Shown: positions 25,489 through 39,400 of the stretch, piece by piece
Layout of the letters: every line of letters starts with the position of its first letter
How positions within the stretch are numbered: the stretch's first letter is position 1
DNA from: Amphiduros pacificus
Taxonomy: Eukaryota; Annelida; Polychaeta; Phyllodocida; Hesionidae
Reading direction: 5' to 3'
Length of the DNA: 64,000 bases
Assembly: GCA_949316495.1 (NCBI GenBank)
Contig: OX439006.1
Coordinates: 44,598,918-44,662,917, forward strand
The notes under the pieces: model-generated
The model's database searches: none
What the model saw: the letters and a program-made list of their open reading frames with translations, nothing else
What the model was told of the DNA's origin: nothing
Made by a program: the position numbers and the translations under genes

Positions 25489-26454
25489 TCAAGCATGCAT
25501 GAACATGTGTGTTCTGGTGGGGTCTGCATTCTCCCTCTCCATCTCTCTTTCCACACGTCTTTCAAACCTCTTTTTTTCAAATTCTTTTATACAAGTATCT
25601 TTACATTTCAAAATACAGTTGAGTATCATTAAGAAAATAACAGCCCCCAGCAGTGCCCCTGTGGCGATGAACCACTTTTGCATTGGAGTGAAATCAGCAG
25701 GTAGAGGTTCTGATGTGGTTTCCCCAAATAAATCTAAATATGCAGAATCTGAGGTCATATCTGATGAATGTGTTGTCATTTCCTGATGAATATCTCCAGA
25801 TGAAGATATTGAATCTTTCAATGTCTGGAGAGCAATGCTTAGCGTAGAGTTGTCCGATCTGGTGCTGTTATATTGATCAACTAACGTGCTTCGTATAGTA
25901 TCCAATTCACTGTCATCTGAGGTATGGATATCATTTGGTCCAGTTCCACCAGAAATAAAATTTGACGATGAATTTGTTGGATCAATGTGGACGTTGTCTG
26001 TGGCATTGGTAACCCATTGTGCCCAAGATTGCGTGGACGTGTTATTTGATGAACCCCCCAGGAGGCTGTCAGTGATACCGTCAGTATCAGTGACACCTGG
26101 CGGGCTGTCAGTTCCTCTAGAGATGAATCTATCACTTACACTATGACGCGTAATGGCCTCTGTTATCATATGGGCAATTTTGTCTGTGGTGCCCTCTGTG
26201 AGGCTTTCTGTGACCCTCTCAGTTAAGCTATCACTTATGTCTTCAGTGAGGCTGTCAGCAACGCTTTCCTCAGTGAGGCTGTCAGCAACGCTTTCAGTGA
26301 AGCTGTCAGCAACGCTTTCCTCAGTGAGGCTGTCAACATTGCCTTCAGTCAAGCTGTCAGCAACGCCTTCTTCATTGAGGCTGTCAGCAACCCCTTCAGC
26401 AATGAAGCTGTCAGTGATATCTTCAGTGGTAAACTCCACCCCGTCCTCTTCCAT
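25489..26454 (-). CDS. Single-pass membrane protein, paralogue 1
   Basis: Encodes 321 aa from the ATG of MEEDGVEFTTED. An in-frame stop lies just upstream, and an acceptor (CTTGCAG) ends at 26472, so the 5' UTR is spliced. Residues about 15-85 are a degenerate 8-10-residue repeat (VADSLTEE-like) matched by tandem DNA repeats. A Ser/Thr-rich region with N-glycosylation sequons (NNTST, NATD, NSSS, NSTR, NSTL) follows. Then comes PADFTPMQKWF, a hydrophobic segment (IATGALLGAVIFLMILNCIL) and a charged tail KCKDTCIKEFEKKRFERR ending THMFMHA. There is no N-terminal signal peptide, so a type III (N-out) topology is inferred from the basic tail and the sequons. Paralogue 2 at 30673-31311 shares the membrane segment and tail. 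The family is not recognised. Confidence 0.75.
   Translation of the reverse strand: MEEDGVEFTTEDITDSFIAEGVADSLNEEGVADSLTEGNVDSLTEESVADSFTESVADSLTEESVADSLTEDISDSLTERVTESLTEGTTDKIAHMITEAITRHSVSDRFISRGTDSPPGVTDTDGITDSLLGGSSNNTSTQSWAQWVTNATDNVHIDPTNSSSNFISGGTGPNDIHTSDDSELDTIRSTLVDQYNSTRSDNSTLSIALQTLKDSISSSGDIHQEMTTHSSDMTSDSAYLDLFGETTSEPLPADFTPMQKWFIATGALLGAVIFLMILNCILKCKDTCIKEFEKKRFERRVEREMERENADPTRTHMFMHA
26190..26440 (-). repeat. In-frame coding tandem repeats of paralogue 1
   Basis: Roughly 24-33-bp units containing GAGGCTGTCAGCAACGC (plus-strand reading) recur eight or nine times and encode the VADSLTEE-type protein repeats. Unit lengths vary but stay multiples of three, so the frame is kept. 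Confidence 0.75.
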
Positions 26455-27081
26455 GTCCAATATTCACTTTTCTGCAAGAAAAGGCAAAAGGAACAAGAAC
26501 AGATGAGTTTTGAAATAACAGAAATAAAAAATATAATAATGAAAAACAAGTAAGAAATTTACATATATTGGTATTGTTTCTGCCAATACTACTAAGTTAA
26601 TAATCATGATAATTTAATGTATACAGCAATCAAAGCATTGATAAGGTTTGTGAACACATACACATATCCATAAGCATACATCTTGGTCATATCTTATGAA
26701 TATATTGACTAGGACTGAGGATGCTAATCTGAACAACGATGTACCCATAATAAGATATAGAAGGATACACTATATTATTCCTTTTGTTGCCAAATTTGTC
26801 TATGGAAACTTGTGAAATATGATAAAGTGTGTGTTATCATTCAATCAATAAATGATCATAAATTTCAAATTTGAATCACAGAAAAAATATATCAATCTCT
26901 TGTTTGGAAAAAATATAGAAAAGGACATTATAAGGTATTGGTATATTAATGCTATTAAATTAATACTATTAATATCGTGAAATTTATAGTGGGAGAAAAT
27001 ATTTTAACCAGGATGTAAAATATCTGTACAATGGTAATGGACTAAAGGGTAGAATGTTTATTCCACAAAGTAGTGGATTGG

Positions 27082-27461
27082 CCGACCATGAGGGTTTGTG
27101 TGGTGCATGTGTTCTTTACCCTGTTATATCTTAGTTACCCTGACCATGAGAATTTGCGTGGTGCATGTATTCTTTACCCTGTCATATCTTAGTTACCCTG
27201 ACCATAAGGGTTTGTGAGGTGCATGTATTCTTTACCCTGTCATATCTTAGTTACCTTGACCATGAGAATTTGCGTGGTGCATGTATTCTTTACCCTTTCA
27301 TATCTCGGTTACCCTGACCATGAGAATTTGCGTGGTGCATGTATTCTTTACCCTGTCATATCTCGGTTACCCTGACCATGAGGGTTTGTGTGGTGCATTT
27401 ATTCTTTACCCTGTCATATCTTAGTTGCCCACCCTGACCATGAGAATTTGCGTGGTGCATG
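27082..27461 (+). repeat. 58-bp minisatellite, about 6.5 copies
   Basis: The unit has the blocks TGACCATGAGAATTTGCG, TGGTGCATGTATTC and TTTACCCTGTCATATCT and repeats every 58 bp with point differences (for example GAGGGTTTGTG in place of GAGAATTTGCG). It has no coding meaning that I can see. Confidence 0.9.
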
Positions 27462-28034
27462 CTTCCCATTGTATTTACAAATAATCAAAACAATTATAAA
27501 GAAATCTGAGCCTAATGCAAAACAGATGGCAGCTCCTGACAATATTGCATCGTAACTAATAGCTAAGAAATCCTACCAGTTCATGTGTTTCCCTTAGCTC
27601 CTTTTGAAGCCAACATCCCAAAGGACTACTTAGCATATGGCTTCTGCAGAAAAAGACATACCAAGGTTTTTGTTTTGGGATCATTTTCCATTTATCAATA
27701 TGAGTTAAGCCGAAGAAAAAACAAATATTCACCTCAGGTGCGATACCACTATGTCTTGTTTCCTTTGTCTGATGTTCAGTTCCAGTCTAGTTCAACATAA
27801 ATCTTTTTACTGTATGTTTGGACATAATATAATTCACTTCAACCTCTAATCTAATTTACTAATATGTTAAGCTTAAACCTTACCTGATGAGAATCAACAA
27901 GAAAATGGTGATTCAGATTTGTGAAGTATTCAATAACATTAACATTTAGCTACTTCCTAGAATCTATTTACATTAATTTTGATACCATCTTAAACTTGAA
28001 TTTTCTCTGAATTTTTATGTTAAGTATAAAATCT

Positions 28035-28490
28035 AAACTTTGGCCGCTATTAAGAAATTTCTCGATAATATTCACGATTTTTTAATAAAACGTGGAGAAA
28101 GCTTAATATGGTCACAAATTGCAAATGGTGTGCTGTCCAAGATAGCCTACAGTGCGTGTGCTCACATGTACACAGATGTACACTTCTTGGAAATAGTGTC
28201 AATGCCTCCAAAAGTAGCTCTCCGTTTTCCTGGTTATTTCGCTGTTTTATCAGTAATAATGACAAAAAATTAGAATTTCTGTAAAGTTTATATCAAATAT
28301 TGCAATATTATTTTTTATTGTCAAATAAAACTATGACTTGAATGAAGAAAGTAGTTATTATGCTGATGGCACATGAAAGTGACCACACACCCCACTAATC
28401 TCAGCAAGCAAGAATTCTCAGCATGAAACTGGCTCACATGTTAAACTCCCCCACTGTTTCCCTGACCAGACACTTTCCTCTTCATGTCAG
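28035..28490 (-). repeat. Dispersed repeat R1, copy a
   Basis: The reverse complement matches 59780-60180, sharing for example GGGGTGTGTGGTCACTTTC and TTTTGGAGGCATTGACA. A further portion of the same family is present at 39030-39400 and 62516-62830. It is non-coding and unclassified. This copy lacks the distal part. Confidence 0.65.
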
Positions 28491-30672
28491 GGAATTTGGC
28501 TCAAATTATTAAGACCTTCGTTTTAATACATACGCTATCCTGCCAATCAGTACAGCTATAAAGGACAGTACAACAATATTACATTAAATTGATAATCATT
28601 CTGACGATGGATCGCTCTCATTCTATCAATGTATTAACCCCTGTAGTATAATTGGGCCTTCTTGATTAATCCAAGTCTTTTATAATAGTAATATTTTATA
28701 ACAGTCTGAAATACATGTGTTGTAGAGTCTGTGAACACTTTAAATCTTGCCTATTCAACCACAAGAGATTGTCAAAGGAGCAGCACCATCAATAAACCCT
28801 GTATCCAGTTAAGACAACATGAAACTTACTCTGCCAAATAAGGTAGTTGATCCTTTATCTCTGCCTCCAAAGCCCTGATTTGCATTCAGATCATGACTCT
28901 TTATATTATCGGTATCAACACCATGATAAACTATATTTGAATAAAACGGCACCTGTTTGTCTGAGGATACGCATTGAGGGATGAGCATATCTGCATATTT
29001 ATTATTAACCTGGGGTTTTTCATATTCCTTGTGAAAATAATCAGAGGATAGAGAATCTAATACCTCTGCTTATTAAACCACAAAGTCCATGCTTATAGAT
29101 CCTAACAATTCTCATCCCCCAGATACTGCTACTCTATAGTTTGATTTCAAAGAAGAAATGTCTTCAGCACAACCAATGCACTTCATAAGGTCAAATGCAA
29201 CGTCCTTTTAGATAATCAGTATAAATGCAAAAAGACAACACAAAATAATTTATTTCTTAAATCGTTATTAAGTCATCTGGAACATCTTTTTATATGCTCG
29301 ATATCAGTAAAAACTCAGATATTAGTACAAAGTGGGATTGTTACATTCGCTTACATATTATGGACCTTTTTATACTCTGTGAGTCCAAACTCGCCCCCAC
29401 AAATAATCCATCTGCATAACAATTTAACACAAAACCAGTGCAAGATGGTGAACTACATGAAGTTTTCAGCAAGCATTAAAAGCGAAATGGTGTGAAATAC
29501 TTTAAAATCTTAAGCACGTTTTGCGAAAAATGTAAAGATATTTAAAATTTTAAAAATCAGACACATGTCATGGACAGCTGCAAATAATTTAAATAAGGAT
29601 TTTATTAGCTGAAGGACGCAATACACGTTTTGTTTAATGAAATTTCAACTGATATTATTCGGCACGCGACCCAATAGACCCTTTGCCTTCCAGTTCTTAT
29701 AAAAATACTAATGAAAATTGAGGAGATACCAAGAATATCTAATCGTCCCGGAATTCTGTATCGTGAAATAAATGTACCCTAGCATGTAAATGACTTGAAT
29801 TTACATTCCTATTCTGGTAGTGGAATCTGCAATGCAATACTGATAAAAATGAAATTTTCGAATGATAGCCAAAAATGAGTTTTGTTTTTTAAATATTCTT
29901 TTCTGTCTGATCAAATCAAAAATAATTTAAACAAAGAATTAATAAAAAAAGGTTATGTGCAAATTATATTTTGATCTTTCTATCATATTTACTGTTTGAA
30001 TATAATATTTCACTATCTTTAAGTATACTATAATTTGTGGGGTATCTCATCAACATTGAAATTCCTATAAGTCTATATTCCTCATATTGCCTCATGGGAA
30101 AAGCATGTTATGAATTAAAATAACTGATACATATTTGACCCCAAGAAATCGACTCTTCCCCGGATAGCTCATTGCTGATCTTATTTCAAACTATATTGTT
30201 GATTCTATTATTGACCCAATTATTTTTTCAATTTTCCAAAATAAGATCAAAATTGTTCTGACAACAAGCTCCACTTCCAATATATCAAGTAATTTCCATG
30301 GTTTGTTGCATGATAAGTTGTATATCTATAGAACAGTATGACTTTATAAATCAGTCAATTTATTAACTTATTAAGGAATCTGCTGAACATAGGGGCATTA
30401 AGTACGAATACATATATACATTTGGCTTCATTAAGAAGCCTGCTTCTACAACTGCGCCCTCTCTGAAATGTGCGTGCCATTAAATAAATAATCAAACAAA
30501 GAGCGAATATAACAATAATACAATAATAAACATAGAATGCCATTAAGTGTAACAAATATAATGGTACATAATATACAAAATATTATTGCTTGCAATTGCA
30601 TTTAATAGGCCTGAACTAATACCAATGCCAAAGTCTTTGAACGCACAAGTAGCATTGATATGTTCATTTTTA

Positions 30673-31311
30673 TTAATTTTTGCCAAAGAAAGGGTGCATA
30701 AACATATGAGTTTGTGTGGGATCCGTATCACGATCCATCTCTCTGGCAACTCTCCTCTCGTGCTTTTGTTGTTCAAGTTCCTTAATGAAGTTGTCCTTGC
30801 ATTTCAGGATACAATTGATCAACATGAGCACGATGACCGCGATGAGTAGCACGCCCGTGGCAAGGAACCACTTCTGCATTGGTGTGAAGCCTTGCGGCAG
30901 AGGAGGGTCCGACGTGGTAACGGCAACCTCGCCCTCCTCCGAGGTCACCTCTCCTGACAACATCCCTCCCTGGTCAACAGAAGACAAAACCGAGTCTTTC
31001 AGCGTCTGCAGAATTAGGCTGAACGTGGAATTTTCAGAACTGGTATCGTTGTACCTGCTATAGACGATCTCTGACGAGTTGGAATTTTCAATGAGTTCAC
31101 TATTTCCTACATCAAATGGATTTGCAGTGGAATTGCCTATATCTAATTGAGAGGTGTTTGTTATATTGGATAATGTTTGAGTCCAGGGATGCGAGTCATG
31201 CTGTGAGGTATTAAGGTTGAGGCCCTCTGTGATACCCGCTCCATCATTCCCCCCAGCCTCCGCCACCCCATCCTTAACGACGCTCACTAGAGAACTCCCC
31301 TCCATCTCCAT
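30673..31311 (-). CDS. Single-pass membrane protein, paralogue 2
   Basis: Encodes 212 aa from the ATG of MEMEGSSLVSVV. The acceptor TTTTGTTTTGCAG ends 12 bases before the ATG, so the 5' UTR is spliced. The Ser/Thr/Asn-rich N-terminal region has several sequons (NTSQ, NITN, NTSQ, NSTA, NSSE, NDTS, NSTF). LILQTLKDSV matches IALQTLKDSI of paralogue 1. QGFTPMQKWF leads into the hydrophobic LATGVLLIAVIVLMLINCIL and the tail KCKDNFIKELEQQKHERR, then DPTQTHMFMHPFFGKN. The VADSLTEE repeats of paralogue 1 are absent, so ectodomains diverge while membrane segment and tail are kept. Upstream exons may be 36632-36722 and one ending at 42726. The function is unknown; a conserved cytoplasmic adaptor site is a reasonable inference. 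Confidence 0.75.
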   Translation of the reverse strand: MEMEGSSLVSVVKDGVAEAGGNDGAGITEGLNLNTSQHDSHPWTQTLSNITNTSQLDIGNSTANPFDVGNSELIENSNSSEIVYSRYNDTSSENSTFSLILQTLKDSVLSSVDQGGMLSGEVTSEEGEVAVTTSDPPLPQGFTPMQKWFLATGVLLIAVIVLMLINCILKCKDNFIKELEQQKHERRVAREMDRDTDPTQTHMFMHPFFGKN

Positions 31312-31574
31312 CAGTCTCCCCGCCTGCAAAACAAAACCATCAATATATTACACATGCTAACAATGCATATGATATGCCAGACAGTTAAATTTCATCATCA
31401 CATTTGTATACTATTTGCTCTGAGATATCATGCAACATGTGATAGATCTGATTCTTTGGAACCATTTGAATACAAAATTGTGCAGTTTAAGAGTGCTTGT
31501 CTACTTATTACCAACAATCTACTCAAATAAAATCAATTTTGTATCTTCTTTTGAAACAATTTTACGTCTGTGTA

Positions 31575-31800
31575 TATATATTATATTGACAGGCCAGGAG
31601 AGAGCTACTGACATGCATTTTGTGTCAACCAATTCTAACTCAAGTGACGCTGGGACTAAATGAAGACCGCCCCTTAGAAGAATTCATTTGAAAAAGAATA
31701 TTCTAGAGAAGATTAAATGTAATTTTCTCAAGAATATCAATCAACGCAATAATTTGCATTTGACCTGGGAAGCTGGCTGTGCCGAAAAGCTCTTGCATAT
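31575..31800 (+). repeat. Inverted dispersed repeat, left copy
   Basis: About 225 bp (TTTTGTGTCAACCAATTCT, TATTCTAGAGAAGATT, TTTGACCTGGGAAGCTGGC) recurs in reverse orientation at 37385-37610. It is non-coding. The pair could be two insertions of one short element; no terminal inverted repeat was clear. Confidence 0.7.
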
Positions 31801-32005
31801 TTTGCAGGGCTCACAAAAGACATCTTGTTCAACATTTTTTAATTTCTTTAAATTTTGAATTAAAAAATCATGTCACCTTATTTATTTGAGTAAACGTTCC
31901 CTGAATTATTCTGCAAATGATATAATGAATTCTTATTCGGTGTTGGAATACATTTATTGTGAAAGAGAATGTGTTTCCTCTATCAATTTGACATTCTGAA
32001 TTGGG

Positions 32006-34721
<2,716 letters not shown>

Positions 34722-35520
34722 TGAGCAGAACGAGACCTAACGTGAGCAGAGCGAGGCCTAACGTGAGCAGAACGAGACCTAACGTGAGCAGAACTAGCCT
34801 AACGTGAGCAGAACGAGACCTAACGTGAGCAGAACGAGGCCTAACGTGAGCAGAACGAGACCTAACGTGAGCAGAACGAGACCTAACATGAGCAGAACGA
34901 CACCTAATGTGAGCAGAACGAGGCCTAACGTGAGCAGTACGAGACTTAACGTGAGCAGAACGAGACCTAACGTGAGCAGAACGAGACCTAACATGAGCAG
35001 AACGACACCTAATGTGAGCAGAACGAGGCCTAACGTGAGCAGTACGAGACTTAACGTGAGCAGAACGAGACCTAACGTGAGCAGAATGAGGCCTAACGTG
35101 AGCAGAACGAGACTTAATGTGAGCAGAACGAGACCTAACGTGAGCAGAACGAGACTTAACGTGAGCAGAACGATATCTGATGTCAGCAAAGATATTTTAT
35201 GTGAGCAGTGCAAAAACTGATGTGAGCAGAACGAGATTTAATGTCACCATAGCGAGATTTACTGTGAGCAGCTCAAGACCTAATATGTGAAGAACGAGAC
35301 CTTATGTGAGCCGAAACAGATTTGATGTCAGCAAAGAGATTTTATGTGAGCAGAACAGGACCTAATGTGAGCAGAACGAGATTTGATGTCAGCATAGCGA
35401 GGCCTTGTGTGAGCAGAACGAGATTTGATGTCAGCATAGCGAGGCCTTGTGTGTGAGCAGAACGAGATTTGATGTCAGCATAGCGAGGCCTTGTGTGAGC
35501 AGGCCAAGACCTAGTGTGAG
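34722..35520 (+). repeat. 21-bp minisatellite
   Basis: The unit GTGAGCAGAACGAGACCTAAC repeats about 21 times to about 35175 and then decays into longer irregular units with TTTGATGTCAGCA and CATAGCGAGGCCTTGTG to about 35520. Higher-order duplication is visible: 34867-34950 and 34993-35075 share the same variants. Because 21 is a multiple of three, both strands stay open for over 400 bp (SRTRPNV on plus, LTLGLVL on minus). This is the expected result of such a repeat and not evidence of a gene. Confidence 0.95.
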
Positions 35521-36631
35521 AAGTGCTTGGATGTGGTTAACATTTTTACACTAAGTTAAACCTTCCACGCTCATTATTGAAAACATTGCAAGACAAAATG
35601 ATCTAATCTAACTCATCGAATGTGACTACAGACCATGCATATTATTGCAATCACAAACTGCATGGCAAAGAGGGTTAATATTTCTTATGTAGCTTAGGTT
35701 TCCTACACTGTACAGTGCGTTGTGACTTGGACTGCATTATGTCTGTAGTAAATCAGTGGGAGGTTGTAAGAATGCAAAGATATAACATCTCCCTGGCCAC
35801 CTTCTATGTTTACTGTCACTTATTAACCAGACAAATTCCCTTGCTCTCTGTACCGAGGGATTGCTTCATTCTGCCAACATAGCCTCGCTCATACCTATAG
35901 ACTAATGCTTCACTAATCTTATTCTAGTCACTGACACACTACAAAAAAAAACTTCCAAGAAAAATGTGCAAGAAAAAGCTGGTGTGGTGTCATATTTTAT
36001 TTCAGATTTTTAATCTATAAAAGCTTGTCATCAATTTTCTGAAATAACATACGTGTATAGGCTGCAGGCGAGAGACACAGGTGGTACTAATAAAGCTAAT
36101 GCTGGATGGTTTTTTTGTGTGGCAATTCTTCCACGTCCAATGTATTGTCTCTCAGTGCCGCCATTATTGTTTTGCTTGACAAGGGCTTTATGGTATAAAT
36201 ACATATTTATTGATATATTCTGCCATCCATGCATAATGATATCATTGTTGTCTTTTGCAATTCAAACAGCCCACAATTCTTTCTATATGTATTTACCTAA
36301 CCGCTAATTGATTTAGCCAATTAAAATCCTTGTTGAAAAAAGAAGGAAACTATGTTTCAGGAAAAGAGGACGATCTAAAAATAATAGAAACCCTATCTGA
36401 GTCACTCATTATCATTAGACTGTCAGCTGAATCTGGGACTAAAATGCTTGTACATTCTTCATAGAATGGAATAAAGGAGGAACATGGAGGAAATGACCTA
36501 TTTTTTATTTAGAAACTATAAATTAATATTCCTGAGATAGACTATAGGTTGACATTTTCTACGTTTAATATGATGGATATTTCCAGTTGATAATCATGAG
36601 GTAACATAGACATAGGCTTGGTTTTTCCTAC
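35521..36631. other. Non-coding region, nothing recognised
   Basis: AT-rich sequence with no supported exon, RNA gene or repeat that I could match elsewhere in the window. Confidence 0.4.
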
Positions 36632-36722
36632 CTGGTATATGCCGTCAGCTGGATGGGGTCAGAGTTAGCTGGGCGGAATGCCCCAGTCCATCACGCTCCT
36701 TCTCCTTAACACCCTGCATACA
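36632..36722 (-). other. Candidate untranslated exon (paralogue 2)
   Basis: On the minus strand a pyrimidine-rich acceptor ending GTTTGCAG (36723-36730) and a donor CCAG|GTAGGA (last exon base 36632) bracket 91 nt of noticeably higher GC content. All three frames contain stops, so it could only be 5' UTR. It fits between a donor at 42726 and the acceptor in front of paralogue 2, but no transcript evidence is available. Confidence 0.3.
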
Positions 36723-36872
36723 CTGCAAACACAAAAAAAAAACACATCAGTGCACGCTTCTTCATAAATCGGGGAAATGCCATAAGTAATAACATTTGCC
36801 CACATCGATGTGTCTTCACAAGTGTCCTAACAACTTTAATTTACTTTAATGGTCATGATTAGTTAGATTGGT

Positions 36873-37196
36873 TTGTTTGTTTGTTTGTTTGGGGCTTTAC
36901 ATCACTTTCGACATTATTTCAGTCATTTCGTGATGAGACCTACTTGTAGCAGATATAGTGCTGCCTCACTGAATTGTCATGTCGCAGGTCCTTGACATGA
37001 CAACCCACCCGGTCACAGATTTACAAGGACAACGGGTTAACCCTTTAGGCACGGGCCTCAGCTCATGTGGGAAATTGAATTATGAGTTCAATCTCGGCAT
37101 GGACGGGGGATCGAACCCACGACCTTTGGATCACCACAGAGGAACTGGTGCTAATAAGCTGGCGCTCTAACCAACTGCGCCACGGCCCGTGGCCCC
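36873..37196 (-). mobile_element. tRNA-derived SINE, complete copy
   Basis: Read on the minus strand: a tRNA-like head with box A TGGCGCAGTTGG and box B GGTTCGATCCC, a body of about 230 bp, and an (AAAC)n tail preceded by GTGATGTAAAGCCCC. It is flanked by 13-bp target duplications TAGTTAGATTGGT (36860-36872 and 37197-37209). A related unoccupied sequence, GGTCATGATTAGATTGG, at about 37667 in a local duplication supports insertion. Sister copies lie at 40225-40526 and, decayed, at 58796-58985. Both Pol III boxes look intact. Confidence 0.92.
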
Positions 37197-37384
37197 TAGT
37201 TAGATTGGTAATGATTCTATATAAACAGATGTTGAACAAAGAAAGTTTGTGTTCTGTGAGTCCTTGGCCAAAAAAGTATCTAAGTAAAACAGAAATACAC
37301 GTGAATACTATAGTGTTTTTGTTGAATGTAATACAATGTACCTTTGTTTAAAATTGCAAAGTAAGTTCAAAACCGTATAGAAAT

Positions 37385-37610
37385 AAAATAAAATATGCAA
37401 GAGCTTATCAACGCAGCCAGCTTCCCAGGTCAAATACAAATTATTGCGTTAATTGATATTCTTGACATTATGACTTTAAATCTTCTCTAGAATACTCTTC
37501 AAAAGACATTCATCCAAGACTTGGTCTTCACTTTATTCCCTGTGTCCCTTTGAGTAAGAATTGGTTGACACAAAATGCAGGTTAATAGCTCTCTCTTGGC
37601 TATTAATATA
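37385..37610 (-). repeat. Inverted dispersed repeat, right copy
   Basis: Reverse-complement partner of 31575-31800, retaining the blocks for TGTGTCAACCAATTCT and GACCTGGGAAGCTGGC with scattered differences. Confidence 0.7.
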
Positions 37611-37702
37611 TCAATATATCATATACATAGGCAAAGCGTTTTCACAAGTGTCCTGACTACTTTAACGGTCATGATTAGATTGGTATTGATCTGATACAAT
37701 CT

Positions 37703-37703
37703 T

Positions 37704-37789
<86 letters not shown>
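37703..37789. repeat. (TA)n microsatellite
   Basis: A TA tract interrupted once by GTA near its left side. Confidence 0.95.
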
Positions 37790-37791
<2 letters not shown>

Positions 37792-38579
37792 ACTTGATGA
37801 TGATGATTTAATGTATTAACATATATAAGGCTGGCTGACATATGATGATGAGCTAATATATATAATTATACTTGATGTATTATGATAAGATATATCAACA
37901 AAACATGCTAACTGATAATTTATGCTCAAATATAATTTCAACTATTATAAAAATGCTTCTAGATTAAAGATGTTGAGATATATAAACATATTTAATGCTT
38001 TTTATGCGATGATCAGCTATCGTTTATATATAAATATATAATAATACAATGGGCGCCACAGCTAACTAATGATTACACTCGCAAATCACAACTGTTCTAT
38101 AATTTAATACAAATATCGGATCAGAAATGTCAAGGTGCATGATAAAGCGTAAACAACATATTTAGCAACAAAACATGCACTCAGCTTGAATGGCAAATAT
38201 ATATAGATACGCAGATATGTAATCAGCTGTTTCCAAGGGTTTTATTCTGTAATATTATTGGGAGGCTGCTGGTGGAAACAACTGAGAGACCTCTCACATA
38301 GAACAGCCATCCATAACCATCAGTTTATGTTCTTATACCAAAGGTCATTCCTGACGTCTACAAAAGCAGGTATATCATGTCTCTATAGCGGTGCTCTTCA
38401 AGGGGGGTGTGTGGAACTGAAAAGATAAACCTCTCCCATAGCTGATCGATTTTCCCACGGGAAAACATTCAAATGATGGATCTAACTGAGACAGCCGCCA
38501 GATTTATGGGCTTTGATCAAGCTTAAAGTTATCGTAAATATTAAAGAACCGATGGATAAATTATATGATCGAAATCGGG

Positions 38580-38848
<269 letters not shown>

Positions 38849-39029
38849 GAGGGGGTTTATTGTATGATAGGTAAAGAGTTCAATGGCCTCACTTGGTATC
38901 ATACTCAGATCGCAAGTTCTTCCAACACAAGTTGGCATATCAACTTCATGTTGAAAATTATTTACCTCCCACAAACTACATTCATATGCCAAAACAACCA
39001 GGAATCAGACTAAACTATGTTACTATGGT

Positions 39030-39400
39030 AAAAGTGAAAGGGTGCACGTCTTGATCACACTCGGCTGACATCTGACTTGTTGATTTCCATCATGGCTGAT
39101 ATGGTCAAATGTGGAAAACTCCTTATTTTGAAAATCTTTAATAAAATTGTCTTGACATAATAATGTGCTGATCTGATGGACTATATACCAGAATGTCATA
39201 ACATTTTACATGTGTACAATCCATATTTGTTTTGAAATGCGGGTCCTTGCAAACTCTTGAGTGAGCAGTCTTGCCATGAGTGAAAGTAAATGTATATGAT
39301 CAGACCTGTGAGACTCAAACTCAATGATAAAACATTTGGAACTATTGCATTGCACTGGGCGTATATACAACTCCTCTCAGACCATTTCATTTCACCCTAG
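39030..39400 (+). repeat. Dispersed repeat R1, copy b
   Basis: Matches the end of 59780-60260 (TGTTGATTTCCATC, CTGATATGGTCA) and continues into sequence matching 62516-62830 (CAATCTTGCCATGAG, ATCAGACCTGTGAGAC, TTGGAACTATTGCATTGCAC). This uninterrupted copy shows that the 60261-62515 element inserted into an R1 copy. Confidence 0.75.

Larger units (their letters stand above)
26476..30672. other. Intergenic or 5' intron region of paralogue 1
   Basis: It should contain the untranslated first exon(s) of paralogue 1, but none could be picked out with confidence. It holds a 58-bp minisatellite (27082-27461) and a copy of a dispersed repeat (28035-28490). A 62-codon hydrophobic open frame at 30358-30543 (minus) was considered and not accepted. 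Confidence 0.4.

Noticed and set aside
30358-30543. 62-aa hydrophobic ORF downstream of membrane paralogue 2
   Set aside because: One hydrophobic stretch and a basic segment, but no recognisable family or promoter. It lies where the 3' UTR of paralogue 2 should be.
34722-35520. Possible CRISPR-like or coding array
   Set aside because: Units are contiguous 21-bp repeats without spacers, and the genome is eukaryotic. The open frames follow from a unit length divisible by three.
37130-37196. Functional tRNA gene
   Set aside because: The boxes A and B belong to the head of a SINE with a conserved body, tail and target duplication; no closed acceptor stem. The same holds at 40225 and 63714-63781.
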